Shown: positions 20,370 to 32,125, numbered from the stretch's first letter. The stretch is DNA of 64,000 nt from Hoylesella saccharolytica JCM 17484 (GCF_000614205.1 NZ_BAKN01000010.1:16721-80720), one strand, 5' to 3'. The notes: a model not told the origin generated them from the sequence alone. Program-made: numbers and translations.

Positions 20370-21620
20370 ATGAAAATCGATCAATTCAACTTTGCCGGTA
20401 AGAAGGCAATTGTACGTGTAGACTTTAACGTTCCGTTGGACGAGAAGGGACATGTTACAGACGATACTCGTATTCGTGGTGCATTGCCCACACTAAAGAA
20501 AATCTTGAACGACGGCGGTGCCATTATTATGATGAGCCACATGGGGAAACCCAAAGGTAAGGTAAACCCCAAATTCTCGCTCGAACAAATTGTAGGTAAG
20601 GTATCAGAACATTTGGGTATACCTGTTAAGTTTGCCAATGACTGTGCAAAGGCTGACAACGCAGCTAGCGAATTAAAGCCAGGTGAAGCCTTGCTGTTAG
20701 AAAATCTGCGCTTTTATGCTGAAGAAGAAGGTAAGCCCGTAGGCATTGACAAAGCCGACCCAGCATACGAAGGTGCTAAAAAAGAAATGAAAGAACGTCA
20801 AAAAGAGTTTGCCAAGAAACTAGCTTCGTATGCAGACGTCTATGTAAACGACGCATTCGGTACAGCTCACCGCAAACACGCATCAACAGCAGTTATCGCC
20901 GACTACTTCAACACTGATGCTAAGATGCTGGGTTATCTGATGGAAAAAGAAGTCACAGCCATTGATAATGTGCTAAAGAATGCGCAACATCCGTTTACAG
21001 CTATCATCGGCGGTTCGAAAGTAAGCTCTAAATTGGGCGTTATCAAGAACCTTTTGGACAAGGTAGACAACCTGATTATCGGTGGTGGTATGGGCTACAC
21101 ATTTATCAAAGCACAAGGCGGAAAGATTGGCGATTCACTGCACGAAGACGATTTAATGCCCGAAGCACTGAATGTGATGGCCGCAGCTAAAGAAAAAGGC
21201 GTAAACTTGAGCCTCTCGGTAGCAACGGTTGCGGCAGATAAGTTCGCCAACGATGCCAATCGCAAAATTGTTCCTATTGACGCTATCCCCGACGGATGGG
21301 AAGGAATGGATGCTTCAGAAGAATCCTTGACCGAATGGAAGAAAATCATTCTCAACTCTAAAACCATCTTATGGAACGGACCGGTAGGTGTTTTCGAGTT
21401 TGAAAACTTTGCACATGGAACGGGCGAAATTGCTAAATATGTGGCACAAGCAACACAAGAAAACGGCGCATACTCACTAGTTGGTGGTGGCGATTCAGTT
21501 GCTGCCGTAAACAAATTTGGGCTGGCCGATAAAGTATCGTATGTATCTACGGGTGGTGGTGCCATGCTCGAAGCCATCGAAGGCAAGGTTTTGCCGGGAG
21601 TTGCAGCCATCAAAAACTGA
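20370..21620 (+). CDS. pgk: Phosphoglycerate kinase
   Basis: Cytoplasmic glycolytic enzyme transferring phosphate between 1,3-bisphosphoglycerate and ADP. The 416 residues match the family. [12 protein letters not shown] near the N-terminus is the PGK signature. Substrate-binding [10 protein letters not shown], hinge-region [12 protein letters not shown] and the nucleotide-binding GGGDSVAAV and STGGGAMLE blocks are present. A strong terminator follows at 21648-21695, so it is probably monocistronic. Confidence 0.98.
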   Translation: MKIDQFNFAGKKAIVRVDFNVPLDEKGHVTDDTRIRGALPTLKKILNDGGAIIMMSHMGKPKGKVNPKFSLEQIVGKVSEHLGIPVKFANDCAKADNAASELKPGEALLLENLRFYAEEEGKPVGIDKADPAYEGAKKEMKERQKEFAKKLASYADVYVNDAFGTAHRKHASTAVIADYFNTDAKMLGYLMEKEVTAIDNVLKNAQHPFTAIIGGSKVSSKLGVIKNLLDKVDNLIIGGGMGYTFIKAQGGKIGDSLHEDDLMPEALNVMAAAKEKGVNLSLSVATVAADKFANDANRKIVPIDAIPDGWEGMDASEESLTEWKKIILNSKTILWNGPVGVFEFENFAHGTGEIAKYVAQATQENGAYSLVGGGDSVAAVNKFGLADKVSYVSTGGGAMLEAIEGKVLPGVAAIKN

Positions 21621-21647
21621 TAAAACTTTGTTTTTCTATGTATGATT

Positions 21648-21695
21648 ATATCGGCAGAGCCAGTAGAACCTCTATTGGATTCTGCCGATATTTTA
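21648..21695 (+). terminator. Intrinsic terminator of pgk
   Basis: Stem ATATCGGCAGA (21648-21658) with TCTGCCGATAT (21681-21691), extended inside by CCAGTAGA and TCTATTGG (one G-U pair) around a 3-nt loop, followed by TTTTATT. Confidence 0.85.
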
Positions 21696-21717
21696 TTACC
21701 CCTACCCCATCACATCT

Positions 21718-22968
21718 TTGATTATGAGAACCATCAGAATATTTTTCCTATCATTCTTCACGCTTATACTAATCCATGTACAAGCGCAACGAAATCTTAT
21801 TCTCAATGAAAAGATTGCTTCACTGCAAGTGGTAGCGGGCACCGACTGGCTATCGCCACCGGTTATCAATTTGTATGAGGGTACGCCCATCCACATCGCA
21901 TTTGATGATCTGACTCATCAATATCACCGTTATACCTATAAAATCGAACATTGCGAGGCCGATTGGAGTATTTCAAAAGATCTGTTTACAAGTGATTTCA
22001 TTGACGGGTTTAGTAGTGGAAATATAATAGAGGATGTGAAAGAATCGCAAAATACAAATGTGCTTTATTCACATTACAGCTTCCAAATTCCTAACACGCG
22101 GTGCCGACTTAAAATGAGTGGCAATTACAAGGTAACAATTTATGATGATAACGATGAAGAAACGCCAGTTATCGAATGTTTCTTTATGGTAGTAGAACCT
22201 TTAATGTCTGTCAGGCTTGAGGTTACATCCAACACCGAAAAAGAAATTAACGGACGCTATCAGCAAGTAAATATGCAGGTAAATTACGGTTCGATGAAGG
22301 TTTCGGATGTGAGTGGACAAATCCATACTGTTGTGTTGCAGAACGGACGATGGGATAATGCTGTTATCAATCCGAAACCCCAATATATATCAGCCGATGG
22401 TTTGCGATGGAACCACAACAAAAATCTTATATTTATGGCGGGCAACGAATACAGAAAGTTTGAAATGCTGGATGTAAGTCATACCACAATGGGCTTGGAG
22501 AAAATAAATTGGGACGGCAGTATGTATCACGCTTATGTGTGGCCCGATGAAATGCGCGGAAGTTACATCTACGATGAAGATGCTAACGGGGCTTTTTATA
22601 TCCGGAATAGCGATAACATCGAAAATAACCGACTTTCAGATTATCTCAATGTGCACTTTACGTTAAAGTCTCCACGGGTAAACGGTAACATATATATCAA
22701 TGGAAACTGGACCAACGACCAACTTACTCAGCCGTACCTGTTGACATATGATGAAACATCGCATTGCTATAAAACTACGCTACTATTGAAACAGGGATAT
22801 TATTCATACCAATATCTTTTAGAAAATCCAGATGGCACGATAATTCCCGTACCTTCGGAAGGCTCTTTTTATCAAACTGAAAATAAATACCAAGCCCTTG
22901 TTTACTTTAAAGGAAGGGGTGAACGTACCTATCGCTTAGTAGGATATCAGCAGATACAATATAAGTAG
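21718..22968 (+). CDS. Type IX secretion system plug-domain protein (DUF5103)
   Basis: A 416-residue exported protein with a signal peptide (about residues 1-22, ending HVQAQ). It opens with the NLILNEKIASLQVVAGTDWLSPPVI region, and the tryptophan- and tyrosine-rich beta body with a VNGNIYINGNWTND segment is typical of DUF5103, a family now described as the type 9 secretion system plug protein, which closes the outer-membrane SprA channel. Its presence matches the sprA gene at 36319-43916. It follows pgk after a terminator and has no recognised promoter. The T9SS role rests on family knowledge. Confidence 0.75.
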   Translation: MIMRTIRIFFLSFFTLILIHVQAQRNLILNEKIASLQVVAGTDWLSPPVINLYEGTPIHIAFDDLTHQYHRYTYKIEHCEADWSISKDLFTSDFIDGFSSGNIIEDVKESQNTNVLYSHYSFQIPNTRCRLKMSGNYKVTIYDDNDEETPVIECFFMVVEPLMSVRLEVTSNTEKEINGRYQQVNMQVNYGSMKVSDVSGQIHTVVLQNGRWDNAVINPKPQYISADGLRWNHNKNLIFMAGNEYRKFEMLDVSHTTMGLEKINWDGSMYHAYVWPDEMRGSYIYDEDANGAFYIRNSDNIENNRLSDYLNVHFTLKSPRVNGNIYINGNWTNDQLTQPYLLTYDETSHCYKTTLLLKQGYYSYQYLLENPDGTIIPVPSEGSFYQTENKYQALVYFKGRGERTYRLVGYQQIQYK

Positions 22969-23071
22969 GAATGGAGGATAAAGGATTAAAATGAGAGAAT
23001 AGAGATGAAGAAATACAGATTGGGCCTTATAAATTAAGGATTGCTACAACACTTTAGAATAATTACATCTA

Positions 23072-23139
23072 TTCGGAATAAGAATTTCATTCGCTAATAC
23101 GCAAGAAGTATTCCCTAAGTTATACTTCCTTATTCCGAA
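23072..23139. terminator. Nested hairpin between convergent genes
   Basis: Outer arms TTCGGAATAAG (23072-23082) and CTTATTCCGAA (23129-23139), with an inner GAAGTAT/ATACTTC hairpin. It separates the ends of the plug-domain gene (+) and the unknown exported protein (-). The U-tract is poor. Confidence 0.5.
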
Positions 23140-23151
23140 ATAGACATAGAA

Positions 23152-24192
23152 TTAATGCCGATTATCACAGAGAATGGATATCGGACGGTCTTTTTTATCC
23201 ACAAACGGGATGGCAGGACAACCGAAACTAAATTCTTTAAAGCCGTAAATGATAGGAGAACGACCTTTGAAAATCCTTCCTGTCCATTGAACGCCATATT
23301 GGCCAGCTGAGAATTTACTGTTACCAATAATATTCAACATAGTTAAACCGCCCCATTCATCATCACAATAAAAATCTTCAAACAATACTTTTCGGGTCTT
23401 CGAATCAAGAACAACTAAATATCTTGCCAACACATTGTCTCCATAATCAACACTGTTTGCCGGAGGAATAAGCTTCATTTCTTGACAATAATAGTCCAAT
23501 CCTTCATTCGAAAACTTGTAAACAGCTCCCAATTTACAGTTGTCGAACGCATAATAACCGTTCGTATTTTCTCGGATAAGTGAATCTTTCATCTTTACGG
23601 GAAACTTTTTCTTCGCCACGCGTCGCCACTCCATCAGCTTTAACTGCCCAGTTTGAAAAGGATTTGTTTTTCCTACATACACCAAATTCTCACCAGTACC
23701 AAAGTAGCTTCTACCTAAATTCAAACCATATTCATAGTCCGAAAAATCATTCGTTTCACTTCCACCTGCATATATATTAAGACAAGCAATGGCAGAAAAA
23801 GCACTTACACAGAAAGTGTACACAGAGTCTGTACCAAAATCATAGATATAAATGGTGTCCGTATCGGATATTCCAGCAGACTTTAAGAGTCGAATCTTCT
23901 GCAGTTCATCAATCCTTATCGTATCCTTCGTAAGCTCTTCCGGTGAAAAATAAGGGGAATTTTCATCCATTACACATGCTTCCGACAAATTCAAAAAGGC
24001 TGTTCGTGTTTCGTGATAAAAGGTTGTATCTACGTACAGATCAGATGCATAGAATATCCGTATATCAGAAAGGAAACAACTATCAGAACCTATAGTCATA
24101 TCCTTATTGTCAATATACGATTGTTTTGATTGCGCACTGGAGGAATTAAAAACTCCCAGCATAATCGCAACCACCCAAATAATCGTTTTCAT
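23152..24192 (-). CDS. Exported protein of unknown function
   Basis: Not recognised. The 346-residue product begins with a signal peptide (MKTIIWVVAIMLGVFNSSSAQS, cleavage near residue 20) and has no later membrane helix, so it is periplasmic or outer-membrane associated. It is rich in Asp, Ser and aromatic residues and contains several cysteines. It starts 30 bp after the end of maeB on the same strand, so readthrough from maeB is possible, but no functional link is apparent. Confidence 0.7.
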   Translation of the reverse strand: MKTIIWVVAIMLGVFNSSSAQSKQSYIDNKDMTIGSDSCFLSDIRIFYASDLYVDTTFYHETRTAFLNLSEACVMDENSPYFSPEELTKDTIRIDELQKIRLLKSAGISDTDTIYIYDFGTDSVYTFCVSAFSAIACLNIYAGGSETNDFSDYEYGLNLGRSYFGTGENLVYVGKTNPFQTGQLKLMEWRRVAKKKFPVKMKDSLIRENTNGYYAFDNCKLGAVYKFSNEGLDYYCQEMKLIPPANSVDYGDNVLARYLVVLDSKTRKVLFEDFYCDDEWGGLTMLNIIGNSKFSAGQYGVQWTGRIFKGRSPIIYGFKEFSFGCPAIPFVDKKDRPISILCDNRH

Positions 24193-24222
24193 GTCACCTT
24201 CTATCTACCCAAGAAACACTTT

Positions 24223-26520
24223 TCATTTCTTCTTTGCCGATACTTTCAGCTTATCTACGTATGCATCAACCACCGCTACAGCAGTTATATTGACGATATC
24301 ACGAACAGAACATTCAAAGTCAGTAAAGTGAATGGGTTTATTGAGCCCCATCTGTATCGGACCGATGATTTCTGTTTCAGGACTTAATGCCTGCAAAAAC
24401 TTATAACAAGCATTAGCACTACTGAGATTAGGGAATATCAATGTGTTTACATCCTTATCTTTAAGATGCGAGAAAGGGAACTTCTCATCTCGCAGTTCCT
24501 TGTTCAACGCGAAGTTTACCTGCATCTCACCGTCTACCAGCAAATCAGGATAATTTTTGTGCAATTCGTCTACTGCTTCATGCACTTTTAGAGGACTTCC
24601 CACTTCATCGGTGCCAAAATTTGAGTAGCTAATCATCGCCATAACGGCTTTTTCGTTAAAAAATTCCACGGTATATGCACTTAATCTTGCTATATCCACT
24701 AGATACCTGTTGTCGGGATGACGATTGATAAGTGTATCGGCTATATAGTACATTCCCTTTTGTGAATTAACGATATGCATCGTTCCAAAAGTTTCAAATC
24801 CATCGCGAACACCCACCACTTCTTTCGCCACTTTAATGGTGTTGGAATATTTTGTGTACAAACCTGTGATAAAAGCATCAGCATCCCCCTTCTCAACCAT
24901 CATCATTCCAAAGTAGTTGCGCTCATACATCTTATCATAAGCCTCTTGAAAGGTATATCCCTTACGTGCCATTTTTTCTGCCAAATACTTTGCGTAAGTG
25001 GCACGGCGACCTTGTTCTTTGTCAGCTCGCATATCAATAATTTCAATATCCGAAAGGTCTATCTTGAGACGTTGCGCTTGTCGACGGATGCGATCGGGAT
25101 TTCCTAATAGAATGGGAGAACAGATACCTTCGGCCTTTGCTTGTACAGCAGCTTTCATCATCGAGGGATGTCCGCCCTCTGCATAGACCACTCGTTGTGG
25201 GTGCAACCGAGCCGTATCATGCAACTTTCGAGTTAGAACCGTTTCCTGTCCGAGTAGCTGCATCAGTTCTTTTTTGTAAGAATCCCAATCGGTAATAGTT
25301 TTTCTGGCCACTCCACTCTCAATAGCAGCCTTCGCAACAGCAGCCGAAACTTCGGTTATCAAACGCGGGTCTACAGGTTTGGGAATAAAATAAGTAGGTC
25401 CAAAAGTAAGATCATTAACCCGATATACATTATTAACAATATCCGGAACCGGCTGTTTGGCCAGTTCCGCAATGGCATGAACAGCTGCCATCTTCATTTC
25501 TTCGTTGATAGCTGTAGCGTGTACATCTAATGCTCCACGAAAGATATAAGGGAAACCGATAACATTATTTATCTGATTGGGATAGTCGGAACGTCCCGTA
25601 GAAATTAAAATATCCGAGCGGCAGGCAATCGCATCTTCGTACGATATTTCAGGAATAGGGTTGGCCAAAGCAAATACAATTGGGCGCTCTGCCATTGATT
25701 TCACCATTTGTTGCGATAAAATATTTCCCTTTGAGAGTCCGACAAAAACGTCGGCACCATTTATCGCCTCTTCCAACGTGCATATATCTTTTCTTTCGGT
25801 AGCAAAAAGAGCCTTCTGTTCAGTGAGGTTAGGCCGATCTTTTGTGATAACTCCTTTTGAGTCTAACATCACAATATTTTCTTTTTTTGCTCCTAATGCC
25901 ATATAGAGTTTGGTACAACTGATAGCAGCTGCACCTGCCCCATTAACCACAATTTTTACCTTTTTAATATCTTTTCCCGCTACTTCGAGTGCATTTTTCA
26001 AGCCTGCAGCTGAAATAATGGCTGTGCCATGCTGGTCATCATGCATAACGGGGATATCCAGAGTTCTCTTTAGACGTTCTTCAATATAAAAGCACTCGGG
26101 GGCCTTAATATCTTCCAAGTTGATACCGCCAAAGGTCGGAGCAATGCGTTCTACTGTTTCACAGAATTTCTCCGGATCTTTTTCTGCCAACTCTATATCA
26201 AAAACATCAATACCACCATATATTTTAAAAAGCAAACCTTTACCTTCCATTACCGGCTTTCCACTCATCGCACCGATATCACCAAGTCCCAATACAGCAG
26301 TTCCATTACTGATAACCGCCACTAAGTTTCCCTTATCTGTGTATTTATAAACATCGTCTTGATTCTGCTGAATTTCAAGACACGGATAGGCTACACCTGG
26401 CGAATAGGCCAAGCTTAAATCAGTTTGTGTATGATAAGGTTTGGTAGGTTTAACTTCTATTTTACCGGGATGCCCGCTACTATGATACTCTAATGCTGCT
26501 TCTTTCGTTATTTTTACCAT
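24223..26520 (-). CDS. maeB: NADP-dependent malic enzyme with phosphotransacetylase-like domain (MaeB)
   Basis: A 765-residue two-domain protein. Residues 1 to about 420 form the malic enzyme: SLAYSPGVAYPC, VMHDDQHGTAII and the nucleotide-binding VVNGAGAAAISC blocks are present; it oxidatively decarboxylates malate to pyruvate. Residues from about 430 form a domain like phosphate acetyltransferase (VVYAEGGHPSMMKAA, DADAFITG, LIFPNLSSANACYK), usually regulatory in this class (known in E. coli MaeB to sense acetyl-CoA). In Flavobacterium johnsoniae maeB neighbours ruvA and sprA; here it is about 10 kb away from sprA. A -7-like box lies on the minus strand at 26620-26613. Confidence 0.95.
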   Translation of the reverse strand: MVKITKEAALEYHSSGHPGKIEVKPTKPYHTQTDLSLAYSPGVAYPCLEIQQNQDDVYKYTDKGNLVAVISNGTAVLGLGDIGAMSGKPVMEGKGLLFKIYGGIDVFDIELAEKDPEKFCETVERIAPTFGGINLEDIKAPECFYIEERLKRTLDIPVMHDDQHGTAIISAAGLKNALEVAGKDIKKVKIVVNGAGAAAISCTKLYMALGAKKENIVMLDSKGVITKDRPNLTEQKALFATERKDICTLEEAINGADVFVGLSKGNILSQQMVKSMAERPIVFALANPIPEISYEDAIACRSDILISTGRSDYPNQINNVIGFPYIFRGALDVHATAINEEMKMAAVHAIAELAKQPVPDIVNNVYRVNDLTFGPTYFIPKPVDPRLITEVSAAVAKAAIESGVARKTITDWDSYKKELMQLLGQETVLTRKLHDTARLHPQRVVYAEGGHPSMMKAAVQAKAEGICSPILLGNPDRIRRQAQRLKIDLSDIEIIDMRADKEQGRRATYAKYLAEKMARKGYTFQEAYDKMYERNYFGMMMVEKGDADAFITGLYTKYSNTIKVAKEVVGVRDGFETFGTMHIVNSQKGMYYIADTLINRHPDNRYLVDIARLSAYTVEFFNEKAVMAMISYSNFGTDEVGSPLKVHEAVDELHKNYPDLLVDGEMQVNFALNKELRDEKFPFSHLKDKDVNTLIFPNLSSANACYKFLQALSPETEIIGPIQMGLNKPIHFTDFECSVRDIVNITAVAVVDAYVDKLKVSAKKK

Positions 26521-26612
26521 AATGAGTTTTTACTTTAAGACATAAAATATACTTATTTTTTATGTCAAATGAATATATTTGTTACTAATAAATGTCATCT
26601 CTGCAACCATCG

Positions 26613-26620
26613 CAAAGGTA
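26613..26620 (-). promoter_or_regulatory. -7 promoter box of maeB
   Basis: TACCTTTG on the minus strand, matching TAnnTTTG, about 93 bp before the maeB start. No -33 TTTG at the right distance. Confidence 0.45.
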
Positions 26621-26662
26621 GTAAAAAACGCGTAAACATAGAATGGGTTTTCTATTTTTTTG

Positions 26663-26670
26663 TAACTTTG
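26663..26670 (+). promoter_or_regulatory. -7 promoter box of the TetR-type gene
   Basis: TAACTTTG, 20 bp before the ATG at 26691, so the leader would be very short (about 15 nt). No clear -33 box. It diverges from the maeB promoter. Confidence 0.55.
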
Positions 26671-26690
26671 TATTATAAAGCAATGTATAT

Positions 26691-27323
26691 ATGCAAAAGC
26701 AAAACACTCATTCAACCTATCGCAAAGAACTAAAAAGCCGCATTCTGCATACCTCTATGCATGAATTTAAGCAAAAGGGTATTCGCAGTGTGCGTATGGA
26801 TGACATTGCCAACAGCTTAGGCATCTCTAAGCGCACACTTTATGAGATTTATGCTAACAAAGAAGAGCTGTTGCTTGCAGGAATTATCGAAGAAGAAAAG
26901 ATAAAAGAAAAAGAGGCACAGGTTTTTATTTCGGATGACTCATACACTGTGATGGATTTGATAATAAAGTTTTATCACCTGAAGATAGAAGAACTTACCC
27001 ATACTAACCCTTTGTTTTATAGCGAACTGCATAAGTATCCCCGCATCATCAAGTTTATCAATCGACGCCACCATACACTCGATAAAAGAAACATGACATT
27101 TATTAAGCGAGGTATTCAAGAAGGGTATTTTTCTCCCCAATTTAATTATGACATCATCTTTCAAATTATCAATGGCGCCACAACAGTTATGATGACCGAA
27201 TCTTTTTTCAAAGGTTATGATGTACAGACTGTATTTAAAAACGTCACTTCTTTTTTCATTCGGGGCTTCTGCACCAATAAAGGCATTCGCGAAATAGACG
27301 CTTTATTAAGTTCCTCACCCTAA
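26691..27323 (+). CDS. TetR/AcrR family transcriptional regulator
   Basis: A 210-residue repressor-type regulator. The N-terminal helix-turn-helix reads SVRMDDIANSLGISKRTLYEIYANKEEL (about residues 34-60), a textbook TetR DNA-binding domain. The C-terminal ligand-binding half is helical and variable, ending with TTVMMTESFFKGYD. It is divergent from maeB, but no binding palindrome was recognised in the 170 bp between them, so maeB as a target is only a guess. It is followed by its own terminator (27384-27415). Confidence 0.92.
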   Translation: MQKQNTHSTYRKELKSRILHTSMHEFKQKGIRSVRMDDIANSLGISKRTLYEIYANKEELLLAGIIEEEKIKEKEAQVFISDDSYTVMDLIIKFYHLKIEELTHTNPLFYSELHKYPRIIKFINRRHHTLDKRNMTFIKRGIQEGYFSPQFNYDIIFQIINGATTVMMTESFFKGYDVQTVFKNVTSFFIRGFCTNKGIREIDALLSSSP

Positions 27324-27383
27324 CTATCATCAAGATTTATCTGCTTATACCCCTACTGAAACACAAGGGTTCAACACAAAACT

Positions 27384-27415
27384 AAAAATCGGCTGTCTCA
27401 CGACATCCGATTTTT
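27384..27415 (+). terminator. Terminator of the TetR-type gene
   Basis: AAAAATCGG (27384-27392) pairs with CCGATTTTT (27407-27415); inside, TGTC and GACA extend the stem around a TCAC loop. Confidence 0.8.
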
Positions 27416-27591
27416 CAAAACAAACTACTTAAAAACTAATCTACTAAAACAAATCAAAAAATATTTTCTATCAGAACGATATACGTTTTAAAATGCTATG
27501 TCTTTATTTTGATTGCAAATATAGAGACGAAAAAAATAACTTCAAAAAAAATAGTCTTAAAATAATTTTTTAATACAAAAAGAAATCAAAA

Positions 27592-27620
27592 AAGGCGTTT
27601 ATTGTTAGATAAACGCCCTT
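27592..27620 (-). terminator. Terminator of groEL
   Basis: Stem AAGGCGTTTAT (27592-27602) and ATAAACGCC (27609-27617), 6-nt loop. On the minus strand it is followed by CCTTTTTT, directly after the groEL stop. Confidence 0.85.
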
Positions 27621-27647
27621 TATAATTTATAATTGTTACAATTCTAA

Positions 27648-29337
<1,690 letters not shown>

Positions 29338-29419
29338 TTACAAAGAGTCCCGAGTTTTGCATTGTCAAAATCAACTATAAAGACTACCTGTAGGAGTGTT
29401 GAAAACCTTCAACCCAAAG

Positions 29420-29692
29420 TTATTTTTTAATGATAGCAAGTACATCACTCTGACGCATCATCAGATATTTCTCACCATCGAGTTCAATTTCCGTACCTGA
29501 ATATTTTCCGTAAAGCACGTTATCGCCCTCTTTTAATATCATTTTTTCATCTTTCGTACCCTCTCCTACGGCAACAATCTTTCCGTTAAGAGGTTTCTCT
29601 TTAGCTGTATCGGGAATAATAATTCCGCCAACTTTCTCTTCTGCCGGTGCAGGAAGAACCAACACTCGGTCTGCTAATGGTTGAATGTTCAT
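29420..29692 (-). CDS. groES: 10 kDa co-chaperonin GroES
   Basis: Heptameric lid of the GroEL cage. 90 residues with [32 protein letters not shown], which includes the mobile loop, and a beta-barrel end [16 protein letters not shown]. It is the first gene of the groESL operon. Upstream on the minus strand is a TATCTTTG box (29789-29782) and, further up, three TGACA words. Confidence 0.97.
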   Translation of the reverse strand: MNIQPLADRVLVLPAPAEEKVGGIIIPDTAKEKPLNGKIVAVGEGTKDEKMILKEGDNVLYGKYSGTEIELDGEKYLMMRQSDVLAIIKK

Positions 29693-29781
29693 AATACTAT
29701 TATTTATTTAAAAATTATACTTCTAACATTATAAAGCCTCTATTTATTCGGCTCTCGACTATAATTATACGAAAACTGTGC

Positions 29782-29831
29782 CAAAGATACAGACTGACAA
29801 TTTCGTAAAGGACATACTGACAAATATGACA
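29782..29831 (-). promoter_or_regulatory. groES promoter region with three TGACA words
   Basis: -7 box TATCTTTG (29789-29782 on the minus strand). Upstream of it, plus-strand TGACA occurs at 29795-29799, 29818-29822 and 29827-29831. No TTTG -33 box at normal spacing and no typical CIRCE inverted repeat was found. A regulatory role of the repeats is only inferred. Confidence 0.45.
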
Positions 29832-29932
29832 GCATTGCTCTTTAATGTGTCATAAAAAAGAAATTAACGGTTGTTTACACCTTCTGCTCTACCCTTTTAC
29901 AGCTCAACTAATATACAACAGAAAATAAGATA

Positions 29933-30352
29933 CTGGTCAATTTTATGGATTTAAGTTGACTTTCTGTCATTTTGTGTTTTCTTTTTTTCAGACAAAAAGC
30001 GTCTTTGTTTTAGAGAAAAAACAGCGTTGATTTTCACAAAAGGCAGCATTAATTTTGCAAAACCATAACTTTGAGAATGCAAAAGCATAGCTTTTAGAAG
30101 CCGAAAGCATAACTTTCAGGGTGTAAAAGCCATGGTTTTACACCCTGAAAAACACGATTTTTGCGTCTAAAAAAGGGATAATATCAGAACTAAAGTTTAT
30201 AAAAATACTATAAACCACTGATTATCAAATAGATAATCAAATACTGAAATTCTGCGATTTTACGAGCAAGTTTACTTTTGATGCGTTCGATTGACCTTCT
30301 CCGAACGTTGCTTCTTTTTTCTTTACATTCAGGATTGGTCAATTTTAAGGAT
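29933..30352 (+). repeat. 420-bp intergenic repeat element, copy B
   Basis: Bounded by CTGGTCAATTTTATGGAT (29933-29950) and TTGGTCAATTTTAAGGAT (30335-30352). It has the longest internal array: units of AAAA, 7 nt, TTTT with about 22-bp spacing start near 29995, 30016, 30038, 30059, 30081, 30103, 30125 and 30148. The central unit AAAAGCATAGCTTTT (30081-30095) is the best palindrome. TGATTATCAA is at 30219-30228, 116 bp before the right box. It lies between the groES promoter and the susD stop codon, and has the most diverged left third of the three copies. Confidence 0.8.
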
Positions 30353-30471
30353 TTATATATGCATTTTGACAAACTGACATACACCTTGCTATTACCACCT
30401 TATAAAATCTTTTTTCTATATCCGCCGGATACCGTTATGGCTCAATTTCACCCCACCCCGTCATCTTTCGG

Positions 30472-32103
30472 CTAAAAATCACTATTAGGCTTCAGTTTTC
30501 CACCTGACCTAATAGCTCGGCTGGGAATAGGAAAAAGCATGGTAAAGCCTGTATGCTCGTTTTCCACAGGTTGTCGCATATCATACGCTTCGGTAAAAAG
30601 CGAAAAACGAATCAAGTCTTGCCGGCGCCAGCCTTCCCACATCAATTCCAATCGCCGTTCAGCAAGAATGTTATCAAGCGTAGCCACACGCGGCATCATA
30701 CCTACACGCGCGCGTACATTATTTAATTCAGATTGCCCGCTTTGCCCATTGCGTACCTTTGCTTCAGCCATCATCAACAACACGTCGGCATATCGATACA
30801 ACACAATATCATTATCTTGTAGTTTACCGTCAGCCAGCCCTTTACGGTCAATTTCGTATTTGGCCATACGCACTCCACCCGTTTTTACATAAGGCGAGAA
30901 AGTTAAATCGGGCTGTACAACCAAAGGCTGATACACCAAAGGTGTTCCATCGTCGAGCCGAACAGTATCACCATCGACTAAAATCGTATCCGAATAAAAG
31001 TTCAACGCATAGCGTTTATCTATCTGCGGTGTATCGTAATCGAATGCCCGAACGGTAGACACGGTGGCACAAGCTCCGTTCTCAGAGCCCAACCCAAGCG
31101 CTTTACCGTGATTGTAATGGCGTGAACGGAAAAGATATTGAAACTGGTTGGGATAAAGAATTTTATCCATCGGAATGGTAAAGATATTCTCGCGCGAGGT
31201 TTCATTATGAACCTTAAAGTTTGTTGCATAATCCGGTTCAAGCTGATACCCCATATCCTCTATCTGCCGACAATAATAAATAACGGTTTCCCACGCATTG
31301 AGCTGTGCACCGTTTACCGTAAAATAAATATCTTTTCCTTGTTTTCGAGGGTATTTTACAGGATTATCACAGGTAAAAACTTCTGCATTGAGTGACAACT
31401 TAGCCAAAAGAAAACACGCAACAGGACGGGTAAGCCGACCATAATATTCACCTTGTAAATTCGAATGAGCCGTAGAAAGATAAGGAAGGGCTTGCTGCAG
31501 CTCGTTAAAAGCAAAACGAAATACCTCACTGCGTCGCGCATTGGTAAGTTGGGAAACATTTGTTTGATTATCGGTAATAAGTGGAACATTGCCAAAAAGG
31601 TCAACCAGATAATAATAATACATTGCTCTCACCGCTCTTACCTCTGCCGTATAAGAGTGCCATTGCGCATCGTTGAGCAACCGTTTGTGTTCTTGCAGGT
31701 TGGCCAGTGCCTCATTACAATGCACTACCACTTTAAAAAGATAATTCCAAAGATTGTAAAGCTCTTGGTCATCAGCACTCCACCGATGCTCATAAAGATA
31801 TTTCCAAAAGCCTCCGTCGTACCAATCCCCCCCTCGCACAGGCAGTATTGCCTCGTCGGTGGTAAAGGTATTGTAATCATAAACACCTCGATAGGTTCCT
31901 TGTAAACCACTACCGTCAGTGCTTCCACCAATGTAATTGTAAAGCATTCCCACCGTATTGAGATACAGACTTGTAGGTGATGAGAAGGCCTCATCACTGG
32001 AAACACGATCGCGAGGGTTGTCGCTGATACATCCTGTAAAGGTAATGCCGATGCTGACTGCTATAGAAAATGCAATTGCAAAATAAGTGTTAGCCTTTAT
32101 CAT
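30472..32103 (-). CDS. SusD/RagB family nutrient-binding outer membrane lipoprotein
   Basis: Surface lipoprotein that captures a nutrient and forms the lid over a SusC-type transporter. The 543 residues begin with a signal peptide and a lipobox ending at the Cys of TGC (about residue 25), followed by ISDNPRD. The TPR-rich N-terminal half contains LWNYLFKVVVHCNEAL and EVRAVRAMYYYYLVDLFGNVPLI, which is a SusD hallmark. The C-terminus, FPIPSRAIRSGGKLKPN, matches the end of the family. It follows the SusC gene after 22 bp. No glycosidase or regulator lies beside the pair, so its substrate cannot be guessed. Confidence 0.95.
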   Translation of the reverse strand: MIKANTYFAIAFSIAVSIGITFTGCISDNPRDRVSSDEAFSSPTSLYLNTVGMLYNYIGGSTDGSGLQGTYRGVYDYNTFTTDEAILPVRGGDWYDGGFWKYLYEHRWSADDQELYNLWNYLFKVVVHCNEALANLQEHKRLLNDAQWHSYTAEVRAVRAMYYYYLVDLFGNVPLITDNQTNVSQLTNARRSEVFRFAFNELQQALPYLSTAHSNLQGEYYGRLTRPVACFLLAKLSLNAEVFTCDNPVKYPRKQGKDIYFTVNGAQLNAWETVIYYCRQIEDMGYQLEPDYATNFKVHNETSRENIFTIPMDKILYPNQFQYLFRSRHYNHGKALGLGSENGACATVSTVRAFDYDTPQIDKRYALNFYSDTILVDGDTVRLDDGTPLVYQPLVVQPDLTFSPYVKTGGVRMAKYEIDRKGLADGKLQDNDIVLYRYADVLLMMAEAKVRNGQSGQSELNNVRARVGMMPRVATLDNILAERRLELMWEGWRRQDLIRFSLFTEAYDMRQPVENEHTGFTMLFPIPSRAIRSGGKLKPNSDF

Positions 32104-32125
32104 ACAGAAAGAGAATGGGATTTAC

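Noticed and set aside
27324..27647. A hidden gene between the TetR-type gene and groEL
   Set aside because: The interval contains only two terminators and AT-rich filler; no ORF with conserved features.
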